Below, piece after piece: positions 33,382 to 41,325 of a stretch of 64,000 bases of DNA. The notes under the pieces are model-generated. The model did not search any database. It saw only the letters and a program-made list of their open reading frames with translations, and was not told the DNA's origin. The stretch's first letter is position 1; each line of letters opens with the position of its first letter. Origin of the DNA: Elusimicrobia bacterium GWA2_69_24 (GTDB lineage Bacteria > Elusimicrobiota > Elusimicrobia > UBA1565); contig MGTY01000027.1 of assembly GCA_001799695.1 (NCBI GenBank), forward strand, positions 1 to 64,000, given 5' to 3'. The position numbers and the translations under genes were made by a program.

Positions 33382-35022
33382 CTATTTCTCCAGATGCTTG
33401 CGGACGGCGGTCTGCTGGATCAGGCTCAGGACGCTGTTGGTGAGCCAGTAGAGCACCAGGCCCGCCGGGAAATTGAGGAACATCACCGTGAAGATGACGG
33501 GCATGTAGGTCATCATCTTGGCCTGCATGGGGTCCGCGCTCTGCACCGGGTTCATCTTGCTCTGGAAGAACATCACCGCCCCCATGATGATGGGCAGGAT
33601 GTAGAACCGGTCGTGCGCCGAGAGGTCCTGCACCCAGAAGATCCAGGGCGCCCCGTGCAGCTCCCAGGCTCCCCGCAGCATGTTGAAGAGCGCGATGAAG
33701 ATCGGCATCTGCACCAGGATGGGCAGACAGCCGCTCAGGGGGTTGGCTCCGTGCTTCTTGTACACCTCCATCATCTCGACCTGGAGGCGCTTGGGGTCCT
33801 TCTGATATTTCTGCTGGATCTTGACGATCTCGGGCTGGATCTTCTTCATGATGGCCATGGACTTCATCTGCTTGTAGGTCACCGGGAACAGGATGACCTG
33901 GAGACAGATCGTCAGCATGATGATCGCCCAGCCCCAGTTCCCGGTCCAGCCGTGGAACTTGTGCAGGACCTGGATGGTGAAGCGTCCGACCCGGTGGAAC
34001 CAGCCGAAGCTGACCGAGCGCTCCAGGCCGTGTCCGATCTCGCTGAGGCGGATGTAGCCCTTGGGCCCGAAGTAGAAGGGGATCTCGACGGTGACGCTCC
34101 CGCCCGCGGGCAGGGTGAGCGGCTTGGCCGACGCGGAGATCCAGGGCTGCAGCACTTCCTCCTTCTTCGTCCCTCCTGTCCAGGAGGGGACGTCCAGGGT
34201 CACCGCCTTGCCGCCGTGCGCGTAGCCCTCGAACCGCTCCGTGGGCGGGAACATGGCCGCCAGGAAATAGCGGTTGTGCACCCCGAGCCAGCGCCAGGCG
34301 TCCGTGGAGCGCCCCGGCTCCTGGCTCGCCTTGAGGTCCTTGAAAACGTCGACCTTCTTCCCGACCGGAGCCGGCAGGAGCGCGGCCGCCGACCAGAGGG
34401 TCGGGTTCTCCTTGCGCTCGCTGGGGACGGTCCCGATGCCGGGGCCCACATCCAGGTTCCAGGGCGGCAGCATGGCCTCCTGGCTTCCGGGGTTCTTGAA
34501 AGTCAGGCGGAGGGTGTTGAGGTTCCCCGCCTCGCGCAGCAGGAACTCCTTGCGGATGAGGATCCCGGAGGGATGCGCGGCTTCGAAGGTGGGCCAGTTC
34601 CCGGCCTCGTCGATCTGCCGGAAGCGCAGCTCGGGCCAGGTGGCGAAGAAACCGGGGTAGGGGGTGTCGACCAGTTCGACCGCGCCGAGCGGACCGGGAT
34701 AGCGGTAGCTCACGATGGAGGCTCCCAGGGGCTGGAAGCGCATCTCGAGATCGTCCACGCGGAAGGCCAGGGACCCGTCCAGGCCGCCCGCGCGGGGAGC
34801 GTCCATGGGCGCGGCCGGGCCGAGGGAAGTCTCCTTGGGCGGGGTGGGCTCGCCGCGCAGCTCCCCGGAGGCCGGGGGGCGCAGTCCGTCGGTCTTCGCC
34901 GGGGCGGCCGCGGCCGACGCGGCGGGTTTGGCGGGCTGGGGATAATAGCGCTCCATCATCTTATACCAGCCGAAATAGACCGCCATCGAAAGGGCGATCG
35001 CGAGGATGAGGTTCTTGTCCAT
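33382..35022 (-). CDS. yidC: Membrane protein insertase YidC
   Basis: This 546-residue protein has an N-terminal signal-anchor (LILAIALSMAVYFGWYKMM) and a Pro/Ala linker. A large periplasmic beta-supersandwich P1 domain covers about residues 70-330, with LKTSQEPGR-like and WTGGTKKEEV segments. The conserved five-helix insertase core follows (GWAIIMLTICLQVILFPVTYKQMKSMAIMKKIQPEI, NPLSGCLPILVQMPIFIALFNML, and MTYMPVIFTVMFLNFPAGLVLYW). The P1 domain marks the diderm type. It inserts and folds inner-membrane proteins alone or with SecYEG. Start spacing to yidD is 13 bases. Confidence 0.96.
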   Translation of the reverse strand: MDKNLILAIALSMAVYFGWYKMMERYYPQPAKPAASAAAAPAKTDGLRPPASGELRGEPTPPKETSLGPAAPMDAPRAGGLDGSLAFRVDDLEMRFQPLGASIVSYRYPGPLGAVELVDTPYPGFFATWPELRFRQIDEAGNWPTFEAAHPSGILIRKEFLLREAGNLNTLRLTFKNPGSQEAMLPPWNLDVGPGIGTVPSERKENPTLWSAAALLPAPVGKKVDVFKDLKASQEPGRSTDAWRWLGVHNRYFLAAMFPPTERFEGYAHGGKAVTLDVPSWTGGTKKEEVLQPWISASAKPLTLPAGGSVTVEIPFYFGPKGYIRLSEIGHGLERSVSFGWFHRVGRFTIQVLHKFHGWTGNWGWAIIMLTICLQVILFPVTYKQMKSMAIMKKIQPEIVKIQQKYQKDPKRLQVEMMEVYKKHGANPLSGCLPILVQMPIFIALFNMLRGAWELHGAPWIFWVQDLSAHDRFYILPIIMGAVMFFQSKMNPVQSADPMQAKMMTYMPVIFTVMFLNFPAGLVLYWLTNSVLSLIQQTAVRKHLEK

Positions 35023-35035
35023 GGTTGGGTCGCCG

Positions 35036-35260
35036 CTAGTCGCCGCTCGGGGGCGGGACCGGGTCGTAGCCTCCTGGGTGGAATGGGTGGCACTTGAGCA
35101 GGCGCCGCGCGACGAGGGGCGCGGCGGCGAGGGGTCCGTGGGCGGCGAGGGCTTCCTCCGCGTAGCGGGAACAGCTGGGCGTGAACCGGCAGCTCGCCGG
35201 CAGCAGCGTCGAGCGGACGGCCCTCAGCAGGGAGAACGAATCAGCCAGGAGTCTGCGCAT
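35036..35260 (-). CDS. yidD: Membrane protein insertion efficiency factor YidD
   Basis: This 74-residue protein has the YidD pattern: PASCRFTPSCSRYAEEALAAHG in the centre and RLLKCHPFHPGGYDPVP at the C-terminus, with three conserved Cys. It is a small peripheral membrane protein that helps YidC-dependent insertion. It overlaps rnpA by 20 bases, as often seen, and yidC follows. It is rather short, but both signature ends are complete. Confidence 0.95.
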   Translation of the reverse strand: MRRLLADSFSLLRAVRSTLLPASCRFTPSCSRYAEEALAAHGPLAAAPLVARRLLKCHPFHPGGYDPVPPPSGD

Positions 35261-35630
35261 TCATCAATCCCGCGCGCCCGCACGCCGACAGCAGGGCCGC
35301 TTCCGCATCCTGCATCCGGAGCCAGGCACAGCCCGGTCTCGGATAGGCGATCATATCCGCGTCCGCCGCGAACCGCCGCTGGTTCAACCGGAAAGCCTCC
35401 CGCAGGAGCCGCTTGAGCCGGTTCCTGCGCACGGCCCCGCCGGCCTTCCGGCTGATGGACACTGCGAAACGCGCGCCCGACGCCGCCGTCCCGCTGGAAA
35501 CCGGACGGCGCGCATGCCAGACGATCACGTCCCGCCCGACGACCTTCTTCCCCTCCGTGAACACGCGCTGCATCTCGGAGCCGCTCAGCCGCACGCGGCG
35601 GCCGAATCCTGCCGTGCGGGTCTCTTTCAA
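35241..35630 (-). CDS. rnpA: Ribonuclease P protein component
   Basis: This 129-residue basic protein is the protein subunit of RNase P, which matures tRNA 5' ends with the RnpB RNA. It has the RNR motif in AVRRNRLKRLLREAFR and the early RLSGSEMQRVFTEGKK block, followed by SISRKAGGAVRRN. A C-terminal extension of about 25 residues (QDAEAALLSACGRAGLMNAQ) runs into yidD. The rpmH stop is adjacent to its start (no gap), so the two are surely co-transcribed. rnpB is not in the window. Confidence 0.94.
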   Translation of the reverse strand: MKETRTAGFGRRVRLSGSEMQRVFTEGKKVVGRDVIVWHARRPVSSGTAASGARFAVSISRKAGGAVRRNRLKRLLREAFRLNQRRFAADADMIAYPRPGCAWLRMQDAEAALLSACGRAGLMNAQTPG

Positions 35631-35765
35631 CTAGGGGATGAGTTTGTGGCGCCCCTTCTGGCGGCGGCGCGACAGCGTCTTCCGACCGCCGGGGGTGCTC
35701 ATGCGGGCACGAAATCCGGTTTTCTTCGCTCGTCTGCGTTTGTTGGGTCTATATGTCGGTAACAT
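35631..35765 (-). CDS. rpmH: 50S ribosomal protein L34
   Basis: This 44-residue, very basic protein begins [20 protein letters not shown] and ends [12 protein letters not shown], matching L34 throughout ([23 protein letters not shown]). It heads the rpmH-rnpA-yidD-yidC-khpB-mnmE run. The promoter -10 lies only nine bases before the ATG, so the message would be nearly leaderless. In-frame upstream ATGs would put L34 at the end of an unlikely longer protein and are rejected. Confidence 0.94.
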   Translation of the reverse strand: MLPTYRPNKRRRAKKTGFRARMSTPGGRKTLSRRRQKGRHKLIP

Positions 35766-35774
35766 AAGGCGAAA

Positions 35775-35803
35775 ATTATGCCCTTTAATGAAAGATGTGT
35801 CAA
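35775..35803 (-). promoter_or_regulatory. Promoter of rpmH operon
   Basis: On the minus strand TTGACA (35798-35803), a 17-base spacer and CATAAT (35775-35780) make a strong promoter. The -10 is nine bases from the L34 ATG, leaving a leader of only about two or three bases. On the plus strand TATAAT at 35838-35843 is a possible -10 for the opposite gene at 35870, with no clear -35. Confidence 0.7.
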
Positions 35804-35869
35804 CGATGCCGCGGATGCGCCGCATCGGAAAATACGATATAATCGCCTGCATGGCGGTCATGAACATCC

Positions 35870-37090
35870 ATGGGTAAGGCTCTCTTCCTCGGCTCTGCGG
35901 CCCTCGTCCTCTGGGCGTCCCCCGCCCGGGGCGCCGATCCCGGCTACGACGGCCCGCTCGTCCCGGGCGCTTCCGTGGAGTCCCCCGCCGTCCCGACGGT
36001 CCCGGACACCGCGGGGACCCATCTGCGCGAAGTCTGGATGAAGGCGCGCACGAAGCATCGCGACGCCCTGCTCATCTCCATCAGCGCGCGGACCCAGACC
36101 GACGGGACGGTGCTCTGCGACCCCAAGGAGCCTTTCCAGAAAGGCTGGCTCTACACCTTCTTCTCGCCCAAGGCCACCGACTTCGTCATGATGGCGGAGT
36201 GCCAGGGGGAGATCGGAGGGCCCCTCAAGGAGTTCGTCTCCAAGGACGCCGGCGCGCTCAAGTGGTCGGTCTCCGGAAAATTCCTCGACTCCGACGGGGT
36301 GATGGGCGTTCTGAAGAAGAACGGGATCTCGCTCGACCCCCGCGAGTACGGCGGCGGCAAGACCCCGTTCCTCCTTACCCTCTACCGCCTCTCGGACCCG
36401 CGCTTCGAGGCCCACCCTCCGGTCTGGACCGTGGTGGTCGGGGCCAAGACGCACCTCATCGACGCGGTCAACGACGAGGTGTTCAAGCCCGAGCGCTTCG
36501 GCGTCTCGCTCGACGAGACCGAGCTGTCGAGCTCCACGGCCCAGGTCTCCAAGGCGCTGAACCTGCGCCCGAAGAGGGACGGCGTCTTCACGGCGAAGCA
36601 GGACCTGGAACGCGTCCTGCGCTACGCCCAGGAGAAGCTGCCGCAGTCCAGCCTCATGGCCATCGAGGGCTTCGTGGACGCCTGGGGCGGCTCCCCCTGC
36701 ACCGGCCCCGGCGACGGCTGGCTGTTCTATTTCTACTCCCCCCGGATCCGGGACTACGAGACCGTGTACGCCTGCAACGGCTACGTGGGTCCGGGTCCGT
36801 CGCGCTACGTGCCGGTGGACATGGACATGCACGAGCCCATCACGGGCCGCTTCATCGATTCGGACCGGGTCATCGATTCCGTGCTCACCAAGTACGGCGA
36901 CGTCATGAACGAGGGGCTGGGCCGAAGCTACAAGCGCACGGGCACCCTGCTCCTGCGCCACTACCGGGTCACCCCTTTCGATAAATCGGCGATGTTCAAG
37001 ATCCGGATGCTCTGGGAGCTCACCCTCGGCCGGTCGCGCTTCCGCATCGACGCTCTCACCGGGAAGGTCGTCGACATGCTGGGCCAATGA
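35870..37090 (+). CDS. Exported protein with two homologous halves, unknown function
   Basis: This 406-residue protein has a signal peptide ([22 protein letters not shown]). The mature part seems to be an internal duplication. Unit 1 (about 55-200) has [43 protein letters not shown] and [21 protein letters not shown]. Unit 2 (about 250-406) has [44 protein letters not shown] and [21 protein letters not shown]. The end of each unit (a turn followed by ID A-(T/N)-G/D-(K/E)V) resembles a PepSY-type beta strand, but I cannot assign the family. A membrane-protein gene follows after 7 bases. No catalytic residues are obvious; a binding role in the periplasm is the likely guess. Confidence 0.8.
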   Translation: MGKALFLGSAALVLWASPARGADPGYDGPLVPGASVESPAVPTVPDTAGTHLREVWMKARTKHRDALLISISARTQTDGTVLCDPKEPFQKGWLYTFFSPKATDFVMMAECQGEIGGPLKEFVSKDAGALKWSVSGKFLDSDGVMGVLKKNGISLDPREYGGGKTPFLLTLYRLSDPRFEAHPPVWTVVVGAKTHLIDAVNDEVFKPERFGVSLDETELSSSTAQVSKALNLRPKRDGVFTAKQDLERVLRYAQEKLPQSSLMAIEGFVDAWGGSPCTGPGDGWLFYFYSPRIRDYETVYACNGYVGPGPSRYVPVDMDMHEPITGRFIDSDRVIDSVLTKYGDVMNEGLGRSYKRTGTLLLRHYRVTPFDKSAMFKIRMLWELTLGRSRFRIDALTGKVVDMLGQ

Positions 37091-37097
37091 GCGCCGG

Positions 37098-38645
37098 ATG
37101 ACGCTGCTCGCCTTCGGGGCCTCGGTCCGGGTCCCCCTCTTCTTCCTGGTCCTGGGCGGGGCCGCCGCGCTCGGGCTCTGCCTGGCCTTCGCCCTGGCCC
37201 TGGACCCCCGCCTGTCCGATATCACCGGGGCGCCGCGCGCGGAGCGCCTGCGCCGAGCCGTGGGCTTCGCCGCCTGCGCCCTCTTCGTGGGCGGGCTCCT
37301 GTGGCCCCTCTGGCCCGTCCGGGTCTTCGGCATCGACTTCTGGCCCGTGCACGCCACGGGGGCCGCGGCCCTGCGCCACGTCGCCGCGCTCGCCGGTCTG
37401 GGCGCCCTGGCCTTCTTCATGAGCGCGCCCGGGGAGGCGCCCTGGGCGCCGTCCCTGCGCCGCGCGCTCGCCGGCGCGCTCGTCGGAGCGGGCGGCGGTC
37501 TGGCCGGCTACTTCCTCAACGGCTCCTTGTTCCTCTGCGATGCCCTCATGCGCCTCGGCTGGCGGAACCTGGGCGGGCTGGGCCTGCTGGCCCTGCCCGC
37601 GGCGTTCGTAGTCACTATCGCCGTCATGACCGCCCTGGTCCTCGTCCCGCTGGGGCTGGGCCCGCTCCGCCGCCTGGCGCTCGGCTGCGCCGCGGTCGCG
37701 CTCTGGGCCGCCGCCGTGCCCGCGGCCGGGGAATATTTCCGCGCCGTCTGGGACCTCGGCCCGAAGTCCCTGGCCGCGGCCGCCGGCGTCCCCATCGGGG
37801 CGGAGGCTCCCCGCCGGGGGATACTCATCCTCTCCGACGGGGAGGGCGCGCCTTCCGTAGCGTACCGGGAAACGGCGCTGGCCGCGGCGGGGGTGGACGC
37901 TTCCCCTGGGAGCCTGCGCAAGATCCGCGCCTACCTCGACGCCCGCGGTCTGCGCACGGTGTTCCTCTCCGAGGCGCTCGACGCCCTGCGCCGGGGCTGG
38001 GCGCTCAACTGGGACCTGGACGAGGCCTACGCCGCGTCCATGCTCTCCCGGGGCCGGGCATTCCCGCCGGACTTCAAGGGGTTCCTGGAACTCATGACCG
38101 TCGCCCCCGCGACCGCGGAGAACTTCCAGCGGCTCGACGAGATGGGCCGGGCCGCGACCCGCGCCTCCTTCCGCACCGTGCCGGTGGCCCAGGGCATGTA
38201 CGAGGGCTTCTCCACGTCGTACGCGCGCTTCGGGGACCTGGAGATGTCCAACGCCTGGCTCGAACGCATCCGCGGCCTGTGGCCGCTCTTCGAGGCCGAC
38301 ATCCACATCGAGCCCATACAGGAGGCCCACGACGGCCGGATCTCGGGCAGCGTCCTGGTCGGCGGCCGCCCCGCCCCGGATGTCCGCATCGGGCTCTTCG
38401 CCGTCCCTTCCACCATGACGGTCATCGGCGCCTACGATGCCCTGACCGCCGCGGCCCGCCCCGACGAGGACGGCCGCTTCTCTTTCGATAGCCTCCTGCC
38501 CGGGCGCTACTACCTGGCCCTGCAGGGGGACCCGGCCCTCCTGGGAGGGATGCTGGTCGTCCGCCATGCTCCCGGGGTGCTGAAGCTGGAGGTCCCCCAG
38601 GAGATGGAGAAGACTCTTTTTCCTATTGAAATATCGCGTGAATGA
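37098..38645 (+). CDS. Six-helix membrane protein with periplasmic carboxypeptidase-regulatory-like domain
   Basis: This 515-residue protein starts with about six membrane helices (for example VPLFFLVLGGAAALGLCLAF, AVGFAACALFVGGLL, LAGALVGAGGGLAGYFL, LLALPAAFVVTIAVMTALVL; residues 10-220). A soluble region follows (GILILSDGEGAPSVAYRETALAAAGV ...). Near the C-terminus is a beta-sandwich segment (GSVLVGGRPAPDVRIGLFAVP ... DEDGRFSFDSLLPGRYYLALQGD), the pattern of carboxypeptidase-regulatory-like domains. It is likely co-transcribed with the duplicated exported protein (gap 7 bases). No family recognised for the membrane part; the role is unknown. Confidence 0.75.
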   Translation: MTLLAFGASVRVPLFFLVLGGAAALGLCLAFALALDPRLSDITGAPRAERLRRAVGFAACALFVGGLLWPLWPVRVFGIDFWPVHATGAAALRHVAALAGLGALAFFMSAPGEAPWAPSLRRALAGALVGAGGGLAGYFLNGSLFLCDALMRLGWRNLGGLGLLALPAAFVVTIAVMTALVLVPLGLGPLRRLALGCAAVALWAAAVPAAGEYFRAVWDLGPKSLAAAAGVPIGAEAPRRGILILSDGEGAPSVAYRETALAAAGVDASPGSLRKIRAYLDARGLRTVFLSEALDALRRGWALNWDLDEAYAASMLSRGRAFPPDFKGFLELMTVAPATAENFQRLDEMGRAATRASFRTVPVAQGMYEGFSTSYARFGDLEMSNAWLERIRGLWPLFEADIHIEPIQEAHDGRISGSVLVGGRPAPDVRIGLFAVPSTMTVIGAYDALTAAARPDEDGRFSFDSLLPGRYYLALQGDPALLGGMLVVRHAPGVLKLEVPQEMEKTLFPIEISRE

Positions 38646-38685
38646 TTTTGCTACAATAGCGCGACCTTGCTAAGGGAGGCTTGCG

Positions 38686-39384
38686 ATGGGTGGAAAAGTG
38701 GGCGGTAAGACGGCGGCGGCCAAGGGGAAGACCATTTCCGTTCTCATCGCGGAAGACCAGACCCTGTTCCGTGAAGGGATCAAGGACCTCCTGGAGGCCG
38801 AGAAGGAGATCGCGGTCGTCGGCGAGGCCGTGGACGGGCAGGAAGTCCTCCGGATGGCCAAGAAGCTGAAGCCCGACGTCATCCTGATGGACATCAAGCT
38901 CCCTCACCTCGACGGGATCTCCGCCACCCGCCAACTCCGGCAGGAGCTGCCGGCCACCAACATCCTCATCCTCTCCGCTTTCGAGGACGAGGCCCACGTG
39001 CTCGAGGCCATCCAGGCCGGAGCCAACGGCTACCTCTCCAAGATGCTGCCGGCCGCCGAGCTGGTCCGGGCCCTCAAGACCTTCGCCTCCGAGGGGATGA
39101 TGATCCCCCAGTCCGTGATGGGCAAGCTCCTCTCCGGCCTGCGCACCAAGGGCGGCGCCGACGCCTCCCTCACCGCGCTCACCAAGACGGAGGTCAAGGT
39201 CCTCTCCGCCCTCGGGAAGGGCATGGCCAACAAGGAGATCTCGGCCACCCTCGAGTGCAGCGTGAAGACGATCAAGAACCACCTCAACAGCATCTTCCAG
39301 AAGCTCGGCGTGAGCAACCGCACCGAGGCCGTGGTCAAGGGGATCGAGGCGGGGATGATCTCTCCCGAGGAATCCCGGGTTTAG
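38686..39384 (+). CDS. NarL/FixJ-type response regulator
   Basis: This 232-residue protein has a receiver domain (about residues 18-135; phosphoacceptor Asp in DVILMDIKLPHLDG, Asp pair in IAEDQ, Lys in GYLSKMLP) and a LuxR-type HTH (about 165-225; LTKTEVKVLSALGKGMANKEISATL ... VKTIKNHLNSIFQKLGVSNRTEAV). An extra basic N-terminal tail (MGGKVGGKTAAAKGKT) precedes the receiver. The only kinase in the window is the soluble multi-sensor kinase at 8400, far away, so pairing is not shown. A TACAAT at 38653-38658 may be its -10. The next gene starts 50 bases on, after a hairpin. Confidence 0.92.
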   Translation: MGGKVGGKTAAAKGKTISVLIAEDQTLFREGIKDLLEAEKEIAVVGEAVDGQEVLRMAKKLKPDVILMDIKLPHLDGISATRQLRQELPATNILILSAFEDEAHVLEAIQAGANGYLSKMLPAAELVRALKTFASEGMMIPQSVMGKLLSGLRTKGGADASLTALTKTEVKVLSALGKGMANKEISATLECSVKTIKNHLNSIFQKLGVSNRTEAVVKGIEAGMISPEESRV

Positions 39385-39398
39385 TGCTTGTCGGCGGC

Positions 39399-39422
39399 GA
39401 CGGCGGCCGTAGCGCCGCCGTC
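39399..39422 (+). terminator. GC hairpin after response-regulator gene
   Basis: A 9-bp perfect stem GACGGCGGC / GCCGCCGTC with a six-base loop follows the stop by 14 bases. There is no T-tract, so it may be a weak terminator or only slow transcription into the recO run. Confidence 0.4.
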
Positions 39423-39434
39423 CCCGGAGTCCAG

Positions 39435-39755
39435 ATGTCCACCGTCGGCCCCCTTCGCAGGCTGCTCTCCGTCTGTCCGCTCCGCGTCCTGGCCCGGGCC
39501 TGGATGTCCTATACCCCGATGGGCCGCCTCACCCTGTTCCGGCTCCTGTCCCCCCGGCGCGCCGAGGGCCTCTGCCGTCTCCTGCCCCCGGGGGAGAGCT
39601 ATTTCCTCTACTGCGGCCTGGAGCCGGGGGCGCTCGGCCCCGTCCTAGAATCCTTGCCCGCGGCGGAGCGGCGGCTCTTAAGGACCTTCCCGCGCGCGGC
39701 ACGGGAGCGGATCCGGGGACTCGCGCAGGCCGGGCTTGTCGGAGCGTCCCGATGA
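39435..39755 (+). CDS. Small conserved-looking protein upstream of recO, unknown function
   Basis: This 106-residue protein starts at the ATG 39435 (MSTVGPLRRLLSVCPLRVLA). Its stop overlaps the recO start as ATGA, so it is translated with recO. It is basic and leucine-rich, with helix-like stretches (RLTLFRLLSPRRAEGLCRLLPPGESYFLYCG and LPAAERRLLRTFPRAARERIRGLAQAGLVG). No membrane helix and no known family. The coupling argues that it is real. It might bind DNA or RecO, but nothing in the sequence shows this. Confidence 0.6.
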   Translation: MSTVGPLRRLLSVCPLRVLARAWMSYTPMGRLTLFRLLSPRRAEGLCRLLPPGESYFLYCGLEPGALGPVLESLPAAERRLLRTFPRAARERIRGLAQAGLVGASR

Positions 39756-40441
39756 AGGGGGTCCTCGCGACCGTCTCGGGGCTGACCCTCACCGTCTCCC
39801 CCCACCGGGAGTCCGACCGCCTGGCCGTGGTCTTCACCGACGAGTACGGCAAGGTCCCCGTGCGCTTCATCGGCGTGGAGCGCCCGGCCGCCAAACTGCG
39901 GGCGTTCTCCGAGCCCATGGTCCGGGCCGAGTTCCGCTTCTACGTGCGCGACGGCGCCGAGTTCTGCGTGGCCGCCGGGGGCGCGCTGTCCACGGTGTAC
40001 CCCGGCATCCGGACCGACCTCGACGCCACGGTGCGGGGCCTGGGGGTCTGCGAGCTCCTGCACCGGCTCACCCCTTCCTGGCGGCCCGCCCCCGACAAGC
40101 TCGCGCTCGCCTGCGAGGCGCTCGACGCCATCGAGAGGGTGGCATCGGATCCGGGCGCTGACGGCGAGCGGCGCCAGGCCGGCTACGCGTGGCTGGTCTC
40201 GGCCTTCGCCCTGCGCCTTTTCGAGAGCGCGGGCTACGGCCTGCGCGCCCGCCGCGTCTCGGCCGAGAACCGGACCCTCTGGGAGCTCCTGCACGGCGGC
40301 GCTTGGTCGGAACTCGCCGCCCTGCCGCCGGACCCGGAACGGGAGAGCCGCCTGCGCACCATCATCGAAGGGACGGTCGAGCGCGTCGCGGAGAAGCCCC
40401 TACGCTTTCCGGCGCTCGTTCAAGGAGTGAAAAAACGATGA
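39752..40441 (+). CDS. recO: DNA repair protein RecO
   Basis: This 229-residue protein has the RecO N-terminal OB fold ([49 protein letters not shown]). The helical C-terminal domain follows ([29 protein letters not shown] ... [15 protein letters not shown]). RecO loads RecA on single-stranded DNA with RecR during gap repair. A zinc-finger of the kind seen in some RecO is not evident. It overlaps its upstream and downstream neighbours by four bases each (ATGA), and glyQ follows; recO-glyQ-glyS is a common order. Confidence 0.85.
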   Translation: MKGVLATVSGLTLTVSPHRESDRLAVVFTDEYGKVPVRFIGVERPAAKLRAFSEPMVRAEFRFYVRDGAEFCVAAGGALSTVYPGIRTDLDATVRGLGVCELLHRLTPSWRPAPDKLALACEALDAIERVASDPGADGERRQAGYAWLVSAFALRLFESAGYGLRARRVSAENRTLWELLHGGAWSELAALPPDPERESRLRTIIEGTVERVAEKPLRFPALVQGVKKR

Positions 40442-41325
40442 CTTTGCAAGAGATCATGATGAGCCTCCAGGCCTACTGGGCCCGCGAGGGCTGCCTCATC
40501 GCCCAGCCCTACGACCTGGAGAAGGGCGCCGGCACCTTCAACCCGGCGACCTTCTTCGGCGTGCTGACCAGGACCCCGATGCGGGTCGCCTACGTCGAGC
40601 CCTCGCGCCGCCCGTCGGACGGACGCTACGGCGACAACCCCAACCGGCTGGCCAAGTACTTCCAGTACCAGGTCGTGCTGAAACCCGCTCCCGCCGACGT
40701 CCAGCAGCTCTATCTGCGTTCCCTGAAGGCCATCGGCCTCGACCCCCGCAAGCACGACGTGCGCTGGATCGAGGATGACTGGGAATCCCCCACCCTCGGC
40801 GCCTCCGGCGTTGGCTGGGAGGTGTGGCTCGACGGGATGGAGGTCACCCAATTCACCTACTTCCAGCAGATGGCGGGCGTCCAGCTCGAGCCCATCTCGG
40901 TCGAGATCACGTACGGCCTCGAGCGCCTCGCCATGTACAGCCAGCGCAAGGACAACGTCTACGAGCTCGCCTACAACGACCGGGTCACCTACGGCGATGT
41001 GTTCAAAGAGGGCGAGCGGCAGTTCTCCCGCTACCACTTCGAGTCCTCCGACGCCAAGCTGCTGTCCCGGCACTTCGACGAGTACGAGCGCGAAGGCCTC
41101 CGCATCGCTTCCGAAGGGATGCCGCTGGCCGCCTACGACATGGTGCTCAAGTGCTCGCACCTGTTCAATCTGCTCGACGCGCGCGGGGCCATCTCCGTGA
41201 CTGAGCGCGCCCAGTACATCGCCCGGGTACGCGGCCTGGCCAAGAAGACGGTCCACGCCTATCTAGGCGTCGACGCCAAGCCCGCCGACCCCGCGGGGAC
41301 TCCGGTTCCGGAGAAAGTGTCATGA
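40438..41325 (+). CDS. glyQ: Glycine--tRNA ligase alpha subunit
   Basis: This 295-residue subunit of the bacterial alpha2-beta2 glycyl-tRNA synthetase forms the catalytic site. It matches GlyQ end to end: [94 protein letters not shown] and [11 protein letters not shown]. Start and stop overlap recO and glyS by ATGA, so the subunits are made together. Length and motifs are standard. Confidence 0.97.
   Translation: MTLQEIMMSLQAYWAREGCLIAQPYDLEKGAGTFNPATFFGVLTRTPMRVAYVEPSRRPSDGRYGDNPNRLAKYFQYQVVLKPAPADVQQLYLRSLKAIGLDPRKHDVRWIEDDWESPTLGASGVGWEVWLDGMEVTQFTYFQQMAGVQLEPISVEITYGLERLAMYSQRKDNVYELAYNDRVTYGDVFKEGERQFSRYHFESSDAKLLSRHFDEYEREGLRIASEGMPLAAYDMVLKCSHLFNLLDARGAISVTERAQYIARVRGLAKKTVHAYLGVDAKPADPAGTPVPEKVS

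Noticed and set aside
35766-35869. Replication origin beside rpmH
   Set aside because: No dnaA, dnaN or gyrB nearby, and no DnaA boxes (TTATNCACA) were seen in the gap.
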